From positions 49,703,460-49,767,459 of the forward strand of contig OZ023262.1 of NCBI GenBank assembly GCA_964006375.1: a stretch of 64,000 bases of DNA. The letters are read 5' to 3'. Source of the DNA: Tillus elongatus. Taxonomy: Eukaryota > Arthropoda > Insecta > Coleoptera > Cleridae. Under the pieces are notes generated by a model that saw only the letters and a list, made by a program, of their open reading frames with translations, searched no databases and was not told the origin of the DNA. A program made the translations under genes and the position numbers. Below, one piece after another: positions 24,281 to 34,688 of this stretch. Position 1 is the first letter of the stretch. Each line of letters begins with the position of its first letter.

Positions 24281-25478
24281 AAACAGCCTGTATAAGAGGG
24301 TTGTAATTTAGAGAAAAAAATATAGAACGAGACTATGGGTTTCAGAAAAAGTAAAAAGAAGATAACATTGTAAGAGGAATATTTTGAGATAACAGCCTTC
24401 GAAACGTTTTATCCGAAAATGCGCCATATGGCGGCAAGAGTAAGAAAATAAAGAAATATTTCCTGAATTATACTTGAAGTAAAGTTTCGAATAGTTTTTT
24501 TGTCCGAAATTCTAGTTGCCATGGTTACCAAAATATGAATGTTGCTCGCCTAATGAATCACCCTGTATACCTCGGCTCCGCTGCACTTTTGAAATTTGAA
24601 TTCTTTTTTGACTACTATTACACATGTATAGGGTACTATCAAAGCATGCCAGTTTTATTTGAGGCCACTAAAAAAAAGTGATCATCCCAAAGTGACTATA
24701 CCCCTTTCACTTGTTAACAGTAATGATTTAAGAGAAGCAAAAATCCTATATGGATCTCTGTAAAATCTTTGCTTATGTCTGAATTTTTAACCAAAATTCT
24801 GAACCAAGGCATTTTTGTGTCTAACAAATTCCCAGAGGCCTATTAATAAAACATATTTTTTAGTGCTTTGTGCGGTAATAATTTGCTTTAAATTGACCCT
24901 TGTATTTGCAGGGGATATATAAGACACAGCAGTTGTGGGTGCACTTGACACAGTTTTTACAGACTTATTGCCACCAGTGCATACGGTAGAGTAACTGACG
25001 ATAAGGCACTAGATTTGATAACGCATCAGTTGTCATCTAGTGATCGACACAACACCATTCGACATGTTGCTCGCTCAACTAAGCCTTAAACCAGCTGAGT
25101 TTCGACTCAGAACCTCCTCTCTCGTATTGGTTACACTTTATGTGATATTCTGTTCCCATCGGTGGGCATTTTGCGCTCTACCTACAATGGTTGAGGTAAT
25201 CCGGCTATTTTTAGATGTGATTCTCAGTGTTTATGAGGATGTGACAATAAAATACTTTATTTGCCTTCTTGAAATACACGTGTTTGAGCCTGCAGACTTA
25301 TTTATTTTAAGATCACTATATCTCTGATATATGTACTACTTTGTGCTGGTTGGTAGCGAATTTTCGTAAAAACTTTGTGACAGATTTAACTCAAATTTAA
25401 TTTGCTATTATTTATACATAATTGTTATTAAGTATTTCAAGCGTAGACGGGGTGATTCACGGAACCCGTTAACTAAAT
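24281..25478. other. ELP1 intron, nothing recognised
   Basis: AT-rich. One 95-codon frame (25040-25327) shows no known motif. GGTAGCGAATTTTCGTAAAA at about 25352 resembles an end of the TA-core family. Confidence 0.4.
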
Positions 25479-27000
25479 TTAACTAATAGTTTTCACACGA
25501 TGACTGGAGCGGCAAGTATGTATGGTAGCCAGCACCTTCTTTGGCCCGGACAGCTCTGAATGCCAGATTTGCTGAAGCCGCTGTTTATGCCTACCGCGCA
25601 GAGTCTCTTTCGTTTTTGCAGTGTCCTGAATGCCTGTTTGCTCAACACCCAGGTACGTATAAGTCTCCGGCACGTAGATGTTTTATGGTGCCTCCGTCGA
25701 AGAGCTGCGCCTCATTTGGGTACCCTTGAAGTCGCCCCCTCTTTATATGGACCACAGCACACTTGTCCAGGTCAAACTCCATCCCGGTGTCAAGCGTAAA
25801 CTCCTGTACCATCCTAAGAGCTTAATGAAGCACGCTCTCACCACAGGTATACATTTTTAAGTCATCCATCTAAAATAGATGACTAATCGTGTGTCTTCTG
25901 TTTGAGGGTGGCCCCCAGAGATAACCGCGGGTTTTGTGGAGAGCTGCACTCAGCGGTAGCAGCGAGAGGCAAGATAGTAGAGGGCTAAGGTAATCTCCCT
26001 GAAAGACTCTACTCGTATATGATATCGGTTGTGTAAGGGTTGTTCGGCTGCCGGATGTTATGAGTAACCATGTCCTCCACAATGACATCAGATATTCTAT
26101 ACATTGCGCTAGTGGTTTTGGTATAGCAAGTTTGCTGAACAAGCAGCGCAACATATCATGCGACGTCGTGTCGAACGCCTTGCGGTAGTCTATCCAGGCC
26201 ATGGACAGATTGCGGAGATACTGCCATGCGTCTTGTGTAACACAACAGTAAATTAACAAATTCTCCCTACATCCATCCATTTTTTTCTGGAACCGCGCTG
26301 TTCACTGAATTGCCGAAATATTGTTTCCACTGCCCACAACAACCTAGCATACAAAATTCTGGTAAATATCTTGTAGCAGGTGTTCTGGCAAGTTATGTGC
26401 TGGTAATTCTTTGGCTGGGACAGGTAACCTTTCTTTGCGACCAGTGCTGTTCTCCCTTCGACAAACCACTGGGGAATTTGCTCCCTATGATTCAACCATT
26501 GGTTAAACATTCGATCCAGCAGCGGGGGACAGATGGAAAACTCATCCACCAGATGAAATGAGTGCCGTCCGGTCCTGGTGCAGCGTAGTTGCAGCAACCT
26601 CAGCATCAGTGATTGCCGCGCACACCTCTGGTTGTTCGGCATTGCAGTAAGCCGTAAGGTGTGCCACGCCCGGAGTGTCTTCTTTAAACTGGGGCCTAGC
26701 CTCATAGATCTCCCTCCAGAAATGCTCGACATGTTGAACATTTAGTTGGTCACTGACTGGTTGCCTAGGCGGTTGGAGTATATGAGAGGGGTGTCTTTGA
26801 AAGGTTGAGTTATCAGTTATCCCCCTCACTCGCCTCAGCAACGACTTTTTAAGTGTCACCAATGCCCGTATATTATCTAAGGCGTGCTGCTTGATGTTTT
26901 GTAGCACTGCTATGCTCAGTGTGTGATGTTTGCGCCTTACAACGGCTGCCACTCATTGCACACGCCTAGTAAACGGCCTTCCGGCTCTTATATATTCTAT
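25479..27000 (-). pseudogene. LINE (R4/Dong- or R2-like) reverse transcriptase, degraded
   Basis: Minus-strand pieces in order: 26952-26542 linker with HFWREIYEARPQFKED; 26500-26300 fingers (VAKKGYLSQPKNYQHITC, YKIFTRILYARL); 26200-25880 palm (MAWIDYRKAFDTTSHDML motif A, VFQGDYLSPLL motif B); 25673-25479 ETYTYLGVEQTG and LRGRHKQRLQQIWHSELSG. The A-(W/Y)-IDYRKAFD motif and the YLGV...KQR region are reminiscent of R4/Dong elements. The catalytic YADD is lost at about 25870, and multiple frameshifts are present. Confidence 0.7.
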
Positions 27001-27126
27001 CACACACTGAAATATGCTCAGGATGCATGGATATCCACGAAGCATGCAACCCTCCCATGTATCCCTTCCTTGCAGGCGAGCTGTTGCCATAATACTGCAA
27101 AAGATCATTGCGAAGATCATCGGTCA

Positions 27127-27166
27127 ATTGGTTATTATTATTATTATTGTTATTATTATTATTATA
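27127..27166. repeat. (ATT)n microsatellite
   Basis: Trinucleotide TTA/ATT run of about 40 bp next to the LINE fragment. Confidence 0.85.
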
Positions 27167-27199
27167 TTGTTTGGCCTGACATTTTTTCAACACCTAGAT

Positions 27200-28547
27200 G
27201 TCTATGTATAATAGTTTATATATTTACCTAATAGTTTTTCATACGTAGAACATTATTACATGCATGAAAATACCCAAAAACATATATAGTGGGCAGAAAA
27301 AGACTATTAAAATAAAAAAAATTTGAATTATTGTCATGTGACCGTGAACGTTGTGCTATTGGCTGTGACATAGTTGGATAGTAAATAAATATCGTGTTTA
27401 CATTTGCCTTCTGATATGATAAGTATGGTCCCTTGATTCTCAACATCGTGGTGCATTTTATTCGTTTATTGAGTTTCTTCTACTTGAATAGTGTAAAGTG
27501 TGCGTAATAAAATGGGAGACAAAGGTTTCCAACAGGTGCAATCAGATAAGGTTCAAAGAATTGACTGATTTATGATGACATCATTTTTTGGTGAAAATCC
27601 AGACTTCATAAGTGCTGAAATAAAATGAGCAAAAGCTGGAAGATATGTGTAAATAAGTCAATACTAGCTGAGCACATATTTATCCAAGTATATCATGTAC
27701 TTATTCACGTCATTTGTAATATATTTTGCTTCGAATGAAGTAACCATGACTTGACAACAACATAACCTCAAATCTACCATATGTTTTTGATCGAACCATG
27801 TCGTGGAATTAATTACAGATAATTAATGGAAGCAAACCCAATCATTTTGTTAATTAATAACCATTATTTTTGCCGGTTGTTAATACTAAGAGTAATATGT
27901 AAAGTTAATACTTCATATGTACAGATAAACATACCTTGACCACATCGAAATTACAACCTAACTTAATAACGTATGATAAGAATTTTAACCTTATATTACT
28001 AATATTCCTTACTTACGTTAAAATGGTCTTCACAACAATATCAGGCAGTTTCCTCAGATAACTGTGGCTTTTTCCTTTCATGTCGCTTTATAACCTTGCA
28101 CCATTGCTTGATAATTGAGCCACTTTTGGAACAATAAAAAATAGTTTCTCTGGAGTTTTTATAGTCGTATTTGTACACATTGCTACTATACAGTACTTAT
28201 ATAAGTCTTATTTTCTATATTATTAAATAAAATCACGTGCAGAAGCCCAGACTCATTCAATAACTTCAACACAGGATGTGAACACAGAGCAGCAAGTTCA
28301 TTGTTGACTATTGTACTGTCCCGTGACGTCACAGATCATAGCGGGAAAGTAGTGGTGTTTGAAATCAATTATGAAATTCGCATTTTCAAATATTTTTTGC
28401 ATCGTTATTTTTGTAGTATGTAAAATGAAAAAAATATTAAAAATCATCTTTGTGGAGTGTCTATCGGATGTGATAAGAAAAAAAAAAACATGAAAAATGT
28501 CTATTGAGCTGTAAAATTTTCAGCAGTATTTTTCTTTAAATTTGTAG
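27200..28547. other. ELP1 intron, nothing recognised
   Basis: AT-rich intronic sequence leading into the ELP1 acceptor (TTTGTAG at 28541-28547). No gene, no repeat seen elsewhere in the window. Confidence 0.45.
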
Positions 28548-28894
28548 CTCGTGGTTGTCAACAATATCATCTCGGAACAGAAGAAAGGAAGAAAGAAAAA
28601 TGAAAGATTTAAAGCAAGGTGGGGTATATGAAGACATTGCTTTGTTGAGAGCTTTACATGAAACATATGTTGGTGTTAAGGATCTGACTGAACAAGTGAA
28701 CTCTGTATGTAAAGTGATTATTCAATACAAACACTTACCACACCAAAAAGGAACAAAGTTATATGACGAACTCAGTAAATTAAGAATGCAGCTCAAACAT
28801 AAAGAAAAGGAAATATGGCCGGATTATTTAAATCAGGTGTCGGAGAATAAAACTGCTGTGCAAGTTGCATTGTTGGGTAACATCGATTGTTTAG
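28548..28894 (+). CDS. Elp1: ELP1 exon, basic C-terminal tRNA-binding region and dimer helices
   Basis: Enters in phase 2 (AG from 15565-15566 plus C gives Ser) and leaves in phase 1 at TTTAG|GTGAGT. It encodes SRNRRKEERKMKDLKQGG, the conserved basic stretch that in ELP1 homologues contributes to tRNA binding and nuclear targeting. The helical C-terminal domain follows (YEDIALLRALHETYVG, LYDELSKLRMQLKHKEKEIW), which in the family mediates homodimerisation. Reading past 28894 into the intron adds only GEWFVV and a stop at 28936, so the donor is well supported. Confidence 0.9.
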
Positions 28895-29228
28895 GTGAGT
28901 GGTTTGTCGTACTCTGTAAATTTATTTTCGTTAATTGACTGTGTTAAATATAGTTAGGCTGACTGATTTTTTTTTACATATGTTTCAATGTCAACTTAGG
29001 AGTGTTTAATTTAGGAATATTAGCTCATATTTTCCCCATGAATATTTATAATTACTAAACAGGGCATTTTCCAATGTGTTTAAACTCTTCTCAAGAGCTC
29101 CAGAAAATAGTCCCAAGTGCTTCCTAATTCTATACCTAAGATGGCAAGGGAAATCTAGAAAAAACCTGAAACTATTGTGAAAAATGTTAAAATTGGTAAA
29201 AATTGAGGTAGCAAGCTACTCTTTTTAG

Positions 29229-29478
29229 CGAATTTTTATTTTAAAAAATTCGCTAATAGAGAGGTATCAATGGGTGAGACTTTGCAAAAAATTGTTCAAA
29301 TGGGCGTGCATTTGGCCCCCTAGAACCCGAAACCAACGTCCATTTGAATTTTTATATGGTCATATAAATTAGTGAATTTTCATTAAGAAAATTCACTAAT
29401 AGAGAGGTACCGATGGTAAGATTTTTGACAAATTTCTTCAAATCAACCCCTAGAATCCAAATCCAAGGTCAGTTGAAG

Positions 29479-29553
<75 letters not shown>
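29229..29553 (+). repeat. Two tandem 5' modules of the TA-core family plus TA tract
   Basis: Module 1 (29229-29367: AGCGAATTTTTATTTTAAAA palindrome, AGAGAGGTATCAATGG, CCCCCTAGAACCCGAAACC) is followed directly by module 2 (29368-29480: TTAGTGAATTTTCATTAAG palindrome, AGAGAGGTACCGATGG). Then (TA)n runs to 29553. The body expected after the tract is replaced by a hAT-like end. Confidence 0.7.
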
Positions 29554-29556
<3 letters not shown>

Positions 29557-29680
29557 GGATGCACCGGGAACAAATTTTATGCAAAGCCGAGTACTGAGTA
29601 CCCGGCTAGATTACTATACCGGGCAACAGGTACCCGGCGGCCGGGTACATAAAAATTACAAGGTTACAATCATTTGAAAT
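29554..29680. mobile_element. hAT-like transposon end (truncated)
   Basis: TAGGGATGCACCGGGAACAAA at the edge of the TA tract resembles hAT termini of the TAGGGATGCACCG type, followed by CCGG-rich subterminal repeats (GTACCCGGC, GGCCGGGTAC). The other end is missing. Confidence 0.5.
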
Positions 29681-31450
29681 CTTGACCGCACGACTTGGGC
29701 TCAAACTCGTAGCTGATGATATGTTCGACCACCGTATCAGCTCAAACGGCTGATTAAAGACAGGTTCTTACCAAGTTGGGGGGAGCGCATGCAGACAGCA
29801 CTGAAAGTGGTAGAAAGGTGGACGTTTAGCCACTGGCTCGGAGTGAGCCCCGAGAAAGCCACCGTCATACCATTTATGAGGAGGAGGAAGTGGGAGGGCC
29901 ATAGAACTCTCACTCTATATGGTAGAAACATCCCAGTGGCCAGGGAGGTAAAATACCTTGGGGTCATATTGGACTCTAAGCTAACCTGGAATGGCCACTT
30001 TGAAAAAATACTGCGCAAGGTAGTTATGACCCTAGCCGTTATTAGGCGGCTATATGGAAAAACATGAGGACTGAGACCTAGTATGGCCCATTCGCTGTAC
30101 ACAAGGGTGGTCAGACCATCGTTAACATACGCAGCATTGGTTTGGTGGCCTAAGGTGACGCAATCCAGTGCCAAAGAAAAACTGGGCAATATCCAAAGAA
30201 TGGCTTGCCTCTGCATCACAGGGGCTATGCCCTCAACGCCAACAGCAGCCATGGAGGTGTTACTGGATCTGCCCCCCCCCCTACACTTAGTTATCATGGG
30301 GAAGACTGAGATAGGACTATACAGACTAGCCTGCAATGATAGATTGAAGGCCAACCCAGGCTGCAGGGGCCACTGCAAGATTCAGGAGATAGTCCAGGAG
30401 CCCATGCTTGAAATGAGGTCAAACTTCGCGAGCCCGCAAATCTGTAATCGGTAATCCCCGACCGCGAGGCATGGCGGGAGGAGACGCCGGGCCTACCACG
30501 AGACGCGCTCGTCTGGTTCACGGACGGATCCGGCGAGGAGCGTGGGACGGGGGAGGCGTTTATCCGGAAGGACCGAGGGTAAGTTACAGTATTTCCCTCG
30601 GGGCTCATGCAACAGACTTTCAGGCCGAAATATATGCAGTCTTGCACTGCGTGCGAGAGAACAAGAGGAGGGGCTACACCTACCAGCGGATCCTCATAGC
30701 CACAGACAGCCAGGCAGCCCTTAAGGCACTAAGTAGCTCACGGATAAATTCCAGGCTGGTTAGTGAATGCAGAGACGAGCGACCTGGCTGTGCAGAATGA
30801 GGTCATCCTCATCTGGGTGCCGAGTCACTTGGGGGTCAAAGGCAATGAAGAAGCTGACAATCCCGCGAAGAGAGGATCAGCAGAACCATTTATGGTACCA
30901 GAACCGGTCCTGGGCACAGCCAGGGGAACCATCAAGTCCTGGGTCAGGGGCCGGCAGAAGGCACACTGGGCAGATTCTCCTGGGCTTAGACATGGGAAGA
31001 CACTAATTGGGGGATCCTAGTTCAAAAAGAGCTGTGGAGCTGCTAAATCTTAGCAGAGGACAGCTCATAACAGGACTCTTGACGAGACACATGTCTGTCA
31101 AGAAACACCTTCATCAAATGGGGCGGTTCAAAGGGGACCTGGCATGCAGACTCTGCAGCGAGGAGGAGGAATCAGCCCAGCACATCTTGTGCGAGTGTAA
31201 AGCTCTGGACCGCAAAAGTCAACTGATCTACGGTCAGTCTAGCCTGAAGACAGAGCAATATAAATTTTCACCCTACCAATTGCTGTGCAGACTAGTTCAA
31301 GGCACAGTGATTTTGGAATGGGTGGAGTAGAAAAGGCAAAGGGCATGCACAATAAGTCAAAGGCTGCGGTGCTATCGGGGCGGCAAAGACCCAGACGAGC
31401 CCTAAGGGGAAAAAATGTTGGGGGGATAATTGAGCACGTTAGGATCCAAT
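29681..31450 (+). pseudogene. LINE with RNase H (I/R1-like group), 5'-truncated and broken
   Basis: Plus-strand pieces: RT post-palm (ATVIPFMRRRKWEGH, VKYLGVILDSKLTWNGHF at about 29950, RPSLTYAALVWWP), RNase H (LVWFTDGSGEERGTGE near 30510; AEIYAVLHCVRENKRRG; IATDSQAALKAL; VILIWVPSHLGVKGNEEAD with the HxGxxGNExAD motif), then the C-terminal Cys/His domain (CRLCSEEEESAQHILCECK). At least three frame changes and stops. The 3' sequence after the stop at 31330 is shared with the minus-strand fragment at 46505-46665. Confidence 0.85.
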
Positions 31451-32579
31451 TCGTCCTTGTGGACTTAGTTACAGTCCAAAAATTTTACGGAAATTTGTAC
31501 TTTTAACGACAACTGCAGCCGCTCAAAAAGCCTATATCAAACAGACAGCTTTTGATTCTAACAGAAAAGTAAAAATTGTTGTTTTTACCCGGAAGGTAAA
31601 AATTCTTTGTGCTAACATAATGGTAAACCCAAAAACCAAAGTAAAGCCAAAGGTAAAGGTGAAGATAAAGCAAAGCTCCTATTGATTAAACAATGTGTTA
31701 AAGAATGTCACGATTGTATTAGTGTGATGTAGTCTTACCTTAGGTTATACCACCAAAGGGTAAGTACACCTGGAGAATTCTGAATTATTCATCTTCTGAT
31801 AAAGCCAACTTGGTTATTGAAACAATCGTCAGGTTTTCTAAAAGGTGTTGTGGTGATTTGGGTTCTCAAAGTGTACTTATCAGTGCTCATCACAGGGTCA
31901 AATTCTCACTTAGTGAACCACCAAATGGGTTCGATTATTATCACCTGTGCACTTGCACCTCTATCATAGCTCACTGTTGAATGCTGTCTTTAAACTCTGA
32001 TGTGAAGGCACTCTTGAAACCTCAAACGGGAATGACGCTGATTGTGCTCGCGGCCTTCGAAAACCGCTACGATCGACTTCGCCCGTAACCCTTCGTGGAA
32101 AATCGACATAAGAGATGTTACAATTTGGGCGGAATTGTAGGTAAAGTCGGTTAAATATGACATCACTCTTGTCTCATTTTCAATGGCTAATACTGATTCC
32201 AAGAAATATATTAATAGGAATTTTTGTTAAAGTGAACAAAGAGCTGATTTTTCCCTGTATTACAAATACATGGAATTGTACACATCTAGGCATTTACTTC
32301 ACAACAAGCTGTAAGGAATTTTTATACAACTTATATCCATGTTTTTATTTAGGAATTTAAATTTAGATGGTTATTTAAATGAACTAGACCTGACTTTTTA
32401 TACAATTCTGAAACAAATTTGGGCACTTAATCCAGCTGTAAAAATAAAGCGTTATAAAATAGAACTCTGGAATTCCCAACGTCACGTGACTCTTCGCCAG
32501 CTGATATGTGCCATAGCCAGTCTTTTTCGTTGGCCGCATATAAATCTATATAGTGCGCTCGTTCTTTTTTTATGATGAG
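31451..32579. other. ELP1 intron with hammerhead-like motif
   Basis: No coding region is supported. At 31793-31834 CTTCTGATAAAGCCAAC ... TTATTGAAACAATCGTCAGG resembles a Penelope-type hammerhead ribozyme core. The 300 bases downstream could belong to the same element, but nothing further is recognisable. Confidence 0.35.
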
Positions 32580-33110
32580 CATTTTTTTGCAGGAAAATTA
32601 CAGTGTTTTCCAGTGAAGCTTGAAAAAACTGAACTAACATTGTAGACCTCTGCATAATCACACTCTAGACAACTGCATAATCACACTCTACGCATCAACA
32701 CCATCTCGCCAAAAAAAGAGTGTGTGTGTTACAACCACTTACATGAATATTAGCTTTTTCAAAGAAAATTCCAGTAGTTTCCAGGAAAGCCAGGAAAACC
32801 GTATTAATGTTATAGATACTTGTATAATCTCGTTGTACATGTCAACATGATTCCGTTGATAAAATAATGTGTGCACGCTATCTCCATTTATACAATTTTA
32901 CGATTTTTTCAGGAAAATTCCAGTTTTTCCAGAAAAGCCTTAAAACAGGACTACTTGACTACATACTAGACTTATGCATATTCGTGTTGTGCACACAAGC
33001 AGCTGCATGCAAAAAAAGAGCTCGCCACCACCATTTTTACCTATTTTAGTTTTTTTTTTTCAAGAAAATTATAGTATTTCCAGGTTTCCCTGGTTATCTC
33101 AGGTGTCCCA
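32580..33110. repeat. Diverged tandem repeat, four units of about 150-170 bp
   Basis: A TTTTT-CAGGAAAATTCCAG-TTTCCAGGAAAGCC-like block recurs at about 32580, 32753, 32902 and 33049 (spacings 173, 149, 147), with CTTGTATAATC / CTGCATAATC sub-motifs between. Close upstream of the last ELP1 exon; noncoding. Confidence 0.6.
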
Positions 33111-33327
33111 TTAGGAGGGACTTGAGATTTTTTTCTGGCTCCTGAGAGATGTCTGGAACACATTGAGAAAGGTCCTGCTTAGTAATTTAGTAAATATCTA
33201 GGTGAAACTTAAATTTCTGGACTATACTGTCCTCTGTTAATTTTTTACCATTTGTTTTTGTTATTTTTTTACTATTTGTATTTGCTTTTTATTTCTTTAC
33301 CTATTTTTTACCTTATTTTCTTTTCAG

Positions 33328-33398
33328 AAATGAAATACCGTTTCCCACCAGACATGGATTATGAAGACACACTTATCTCCTTTTCTGATACTTCTTAG
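33328..33398 (+). CDS. Elp1: ELP1 last coding exon
   Basis: Acceptor TTTTCAG ends at 33327 after a long pyrimidine tract. Phase 1 entry (G from 28894 plus AA gives Glu) reads EMKYRFPPDMDYEDTLISFS, then DTS and a stop at 33396-33398. The PP motif with a short acidic/hydrophobic tail matches the position and style of the ELP1 C-terminus (family members end shortly after an x-F-x-PP motif). Joined exons give 947 residues in this window. Confidence 0.78.
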
Positions 33399-34124
33399 AG
33401 TTTTTTAAAACTTATAAATAAGTTGTCCTTGGAGAATCACTTGCAGAATGCCAGTTTGTTTCTGAGGTTTTTAAAATTTATTTTAATGCTTTTTGGTATC
33501 TGGATACCTCTAAACACTGGGCTTGTAAATATTAATTTTTGAGAATTTTAAAGATTGTGATGTTAGACTAGTGAGAATTTATTTAAAGTTACTGTAAACT
33601 TGGGTGACTGGATCACTTTCAAAATTTATCAAATATTACTCCACATTTAATTAACATAACCAGGTTGTTTTATACACCAAAATATGATACTTTGGCTACT
33701 CTTTTGAAATGAGAATATCAAAAAATGACTAAAGTTTATTTTCCACAATAAAAAAAAGTGGATGCACAAAGCCAAGTTGAGGGTGACTTTGTCCTGCAAT
33801 GCATTTTCTATGCTGTTCTATATATAATTGTAAATAAGGTCAAAGTAACTCGAAAGATCTCTCCAGAAAAAACACATTAATCACTAAGAAAATAACTATT
33901 TTTTTAAAGAGAAAAACATGCAAAATACTGTCAGGTTTTAGTTTTATGGTTTGGTTTAATTACACTCGGTCACCCTTTTATTAAAGGTTTTTTAATGTTT
34001 TTATTATTAGAATTCAGTGTTCACACAAAATTAAATAACGTCTAACTTTAATAAAGAAAAGAATATGGCATCTAAATACAACAACCACAACTTGCACATG
34101 GTCACTCTATTGACATCTACTTCT
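33399..34124 (+). other. ELP1 3' UTR and intergenic
   Basis: AATAAA at 33747-33752 is a plausible ELP1 polyadenylation signal, giving a UTR of about 0.36 kb. The remainder to the LINE tail is AT-rich without genes. Confidence 0.5.
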
Positions 34125-34418
34125 ATTCTATTCTATTCTCAAGGTTAGTTGGCCTAAGCTACGCAAACTATCCGGCCATATCGTATCTTGCATGGGATCA
34201 CGCCGACATCGGTGTGTCTAGGAGATCCCTATAACCCCACAATTCATTTGTCGCTGAACCTTTTTTGGCTCTTATTTCACGGTAATGTTTTTGTAGCTAT
34301 ATTGGAAGCAAGGGTTAGCAAGGAATGTTTTTAAATTGTCTTTATGTTCATTGAAGAAGTCAACAGCCTGTAGCAATGGGGGGAGGTTTGGGTTTCTCCA
34401 ATACTGAACATTTCTGTT
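34125..34418 (-). mobile_element. 3' end of a Jockey-group LINE, below the nested copia
   Basis: On the minus strand the C-terminal ORF2 codons resume in frame after the copia element (NRNVQYWRNPNLPPLLQAVD ... ending TVK and TAA near 34274). About 140 bp of 3' UTR follows, then a (GAATA)n tail at 34124-34142. It joins the minus-strand LINE at 38864-40880. Confidence 0.8.
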
Positions 34419-34423
34419 AAACT
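34419..34423. repeat. 5-bp target duplication of copia element, left
   Basis: AAACT here and at 38864-38868, directly outside the two LTRs. Confidence 0.85.
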
Positions 34424-34673
34424 TGTAATTGATTGAGGATATCCGTGGATGCTTTTGATTATTATATTAATTAACCAAATACGTTTTAAAACCCTTTAAT
34501 AACTAGAAACATAACACTGTTTTCTTAATACATTGTGCATAACATTCACTTGACTTATTGTGTCATTTTTTACATTATTACTTCTTATGATTTTTCTTTT
34601 AAGGTAATAATAATAGCTACCTATATGATTTATACAGAAAGAAAAGGAGCACAGAGTATACATTATTCTAACA
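34424..34673 (-). repeat. copia 3' LTR
   Basis: 250 bp, one mismatch to the 5' LTR. Confidence 0.92.
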
Positions 34674-34682
34674 CTCCCCCTC
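34674..34682 (-). promoter_or_regulatory. copia polypurine tract
   Basis: Minus strand GAGGGGGAG abuts the 3' LTR; this is where plus-strand DNA synthesis is primed. Confidence 0.8.
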
Positions 34683-34688
34683 GATTTA

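Noticed and set aside
27200..28547. Endogenous viral sequence
   Set aside because: No viral domain was seen here or elsewhere; the only virus-like genes are those of LTR retrotransposons.
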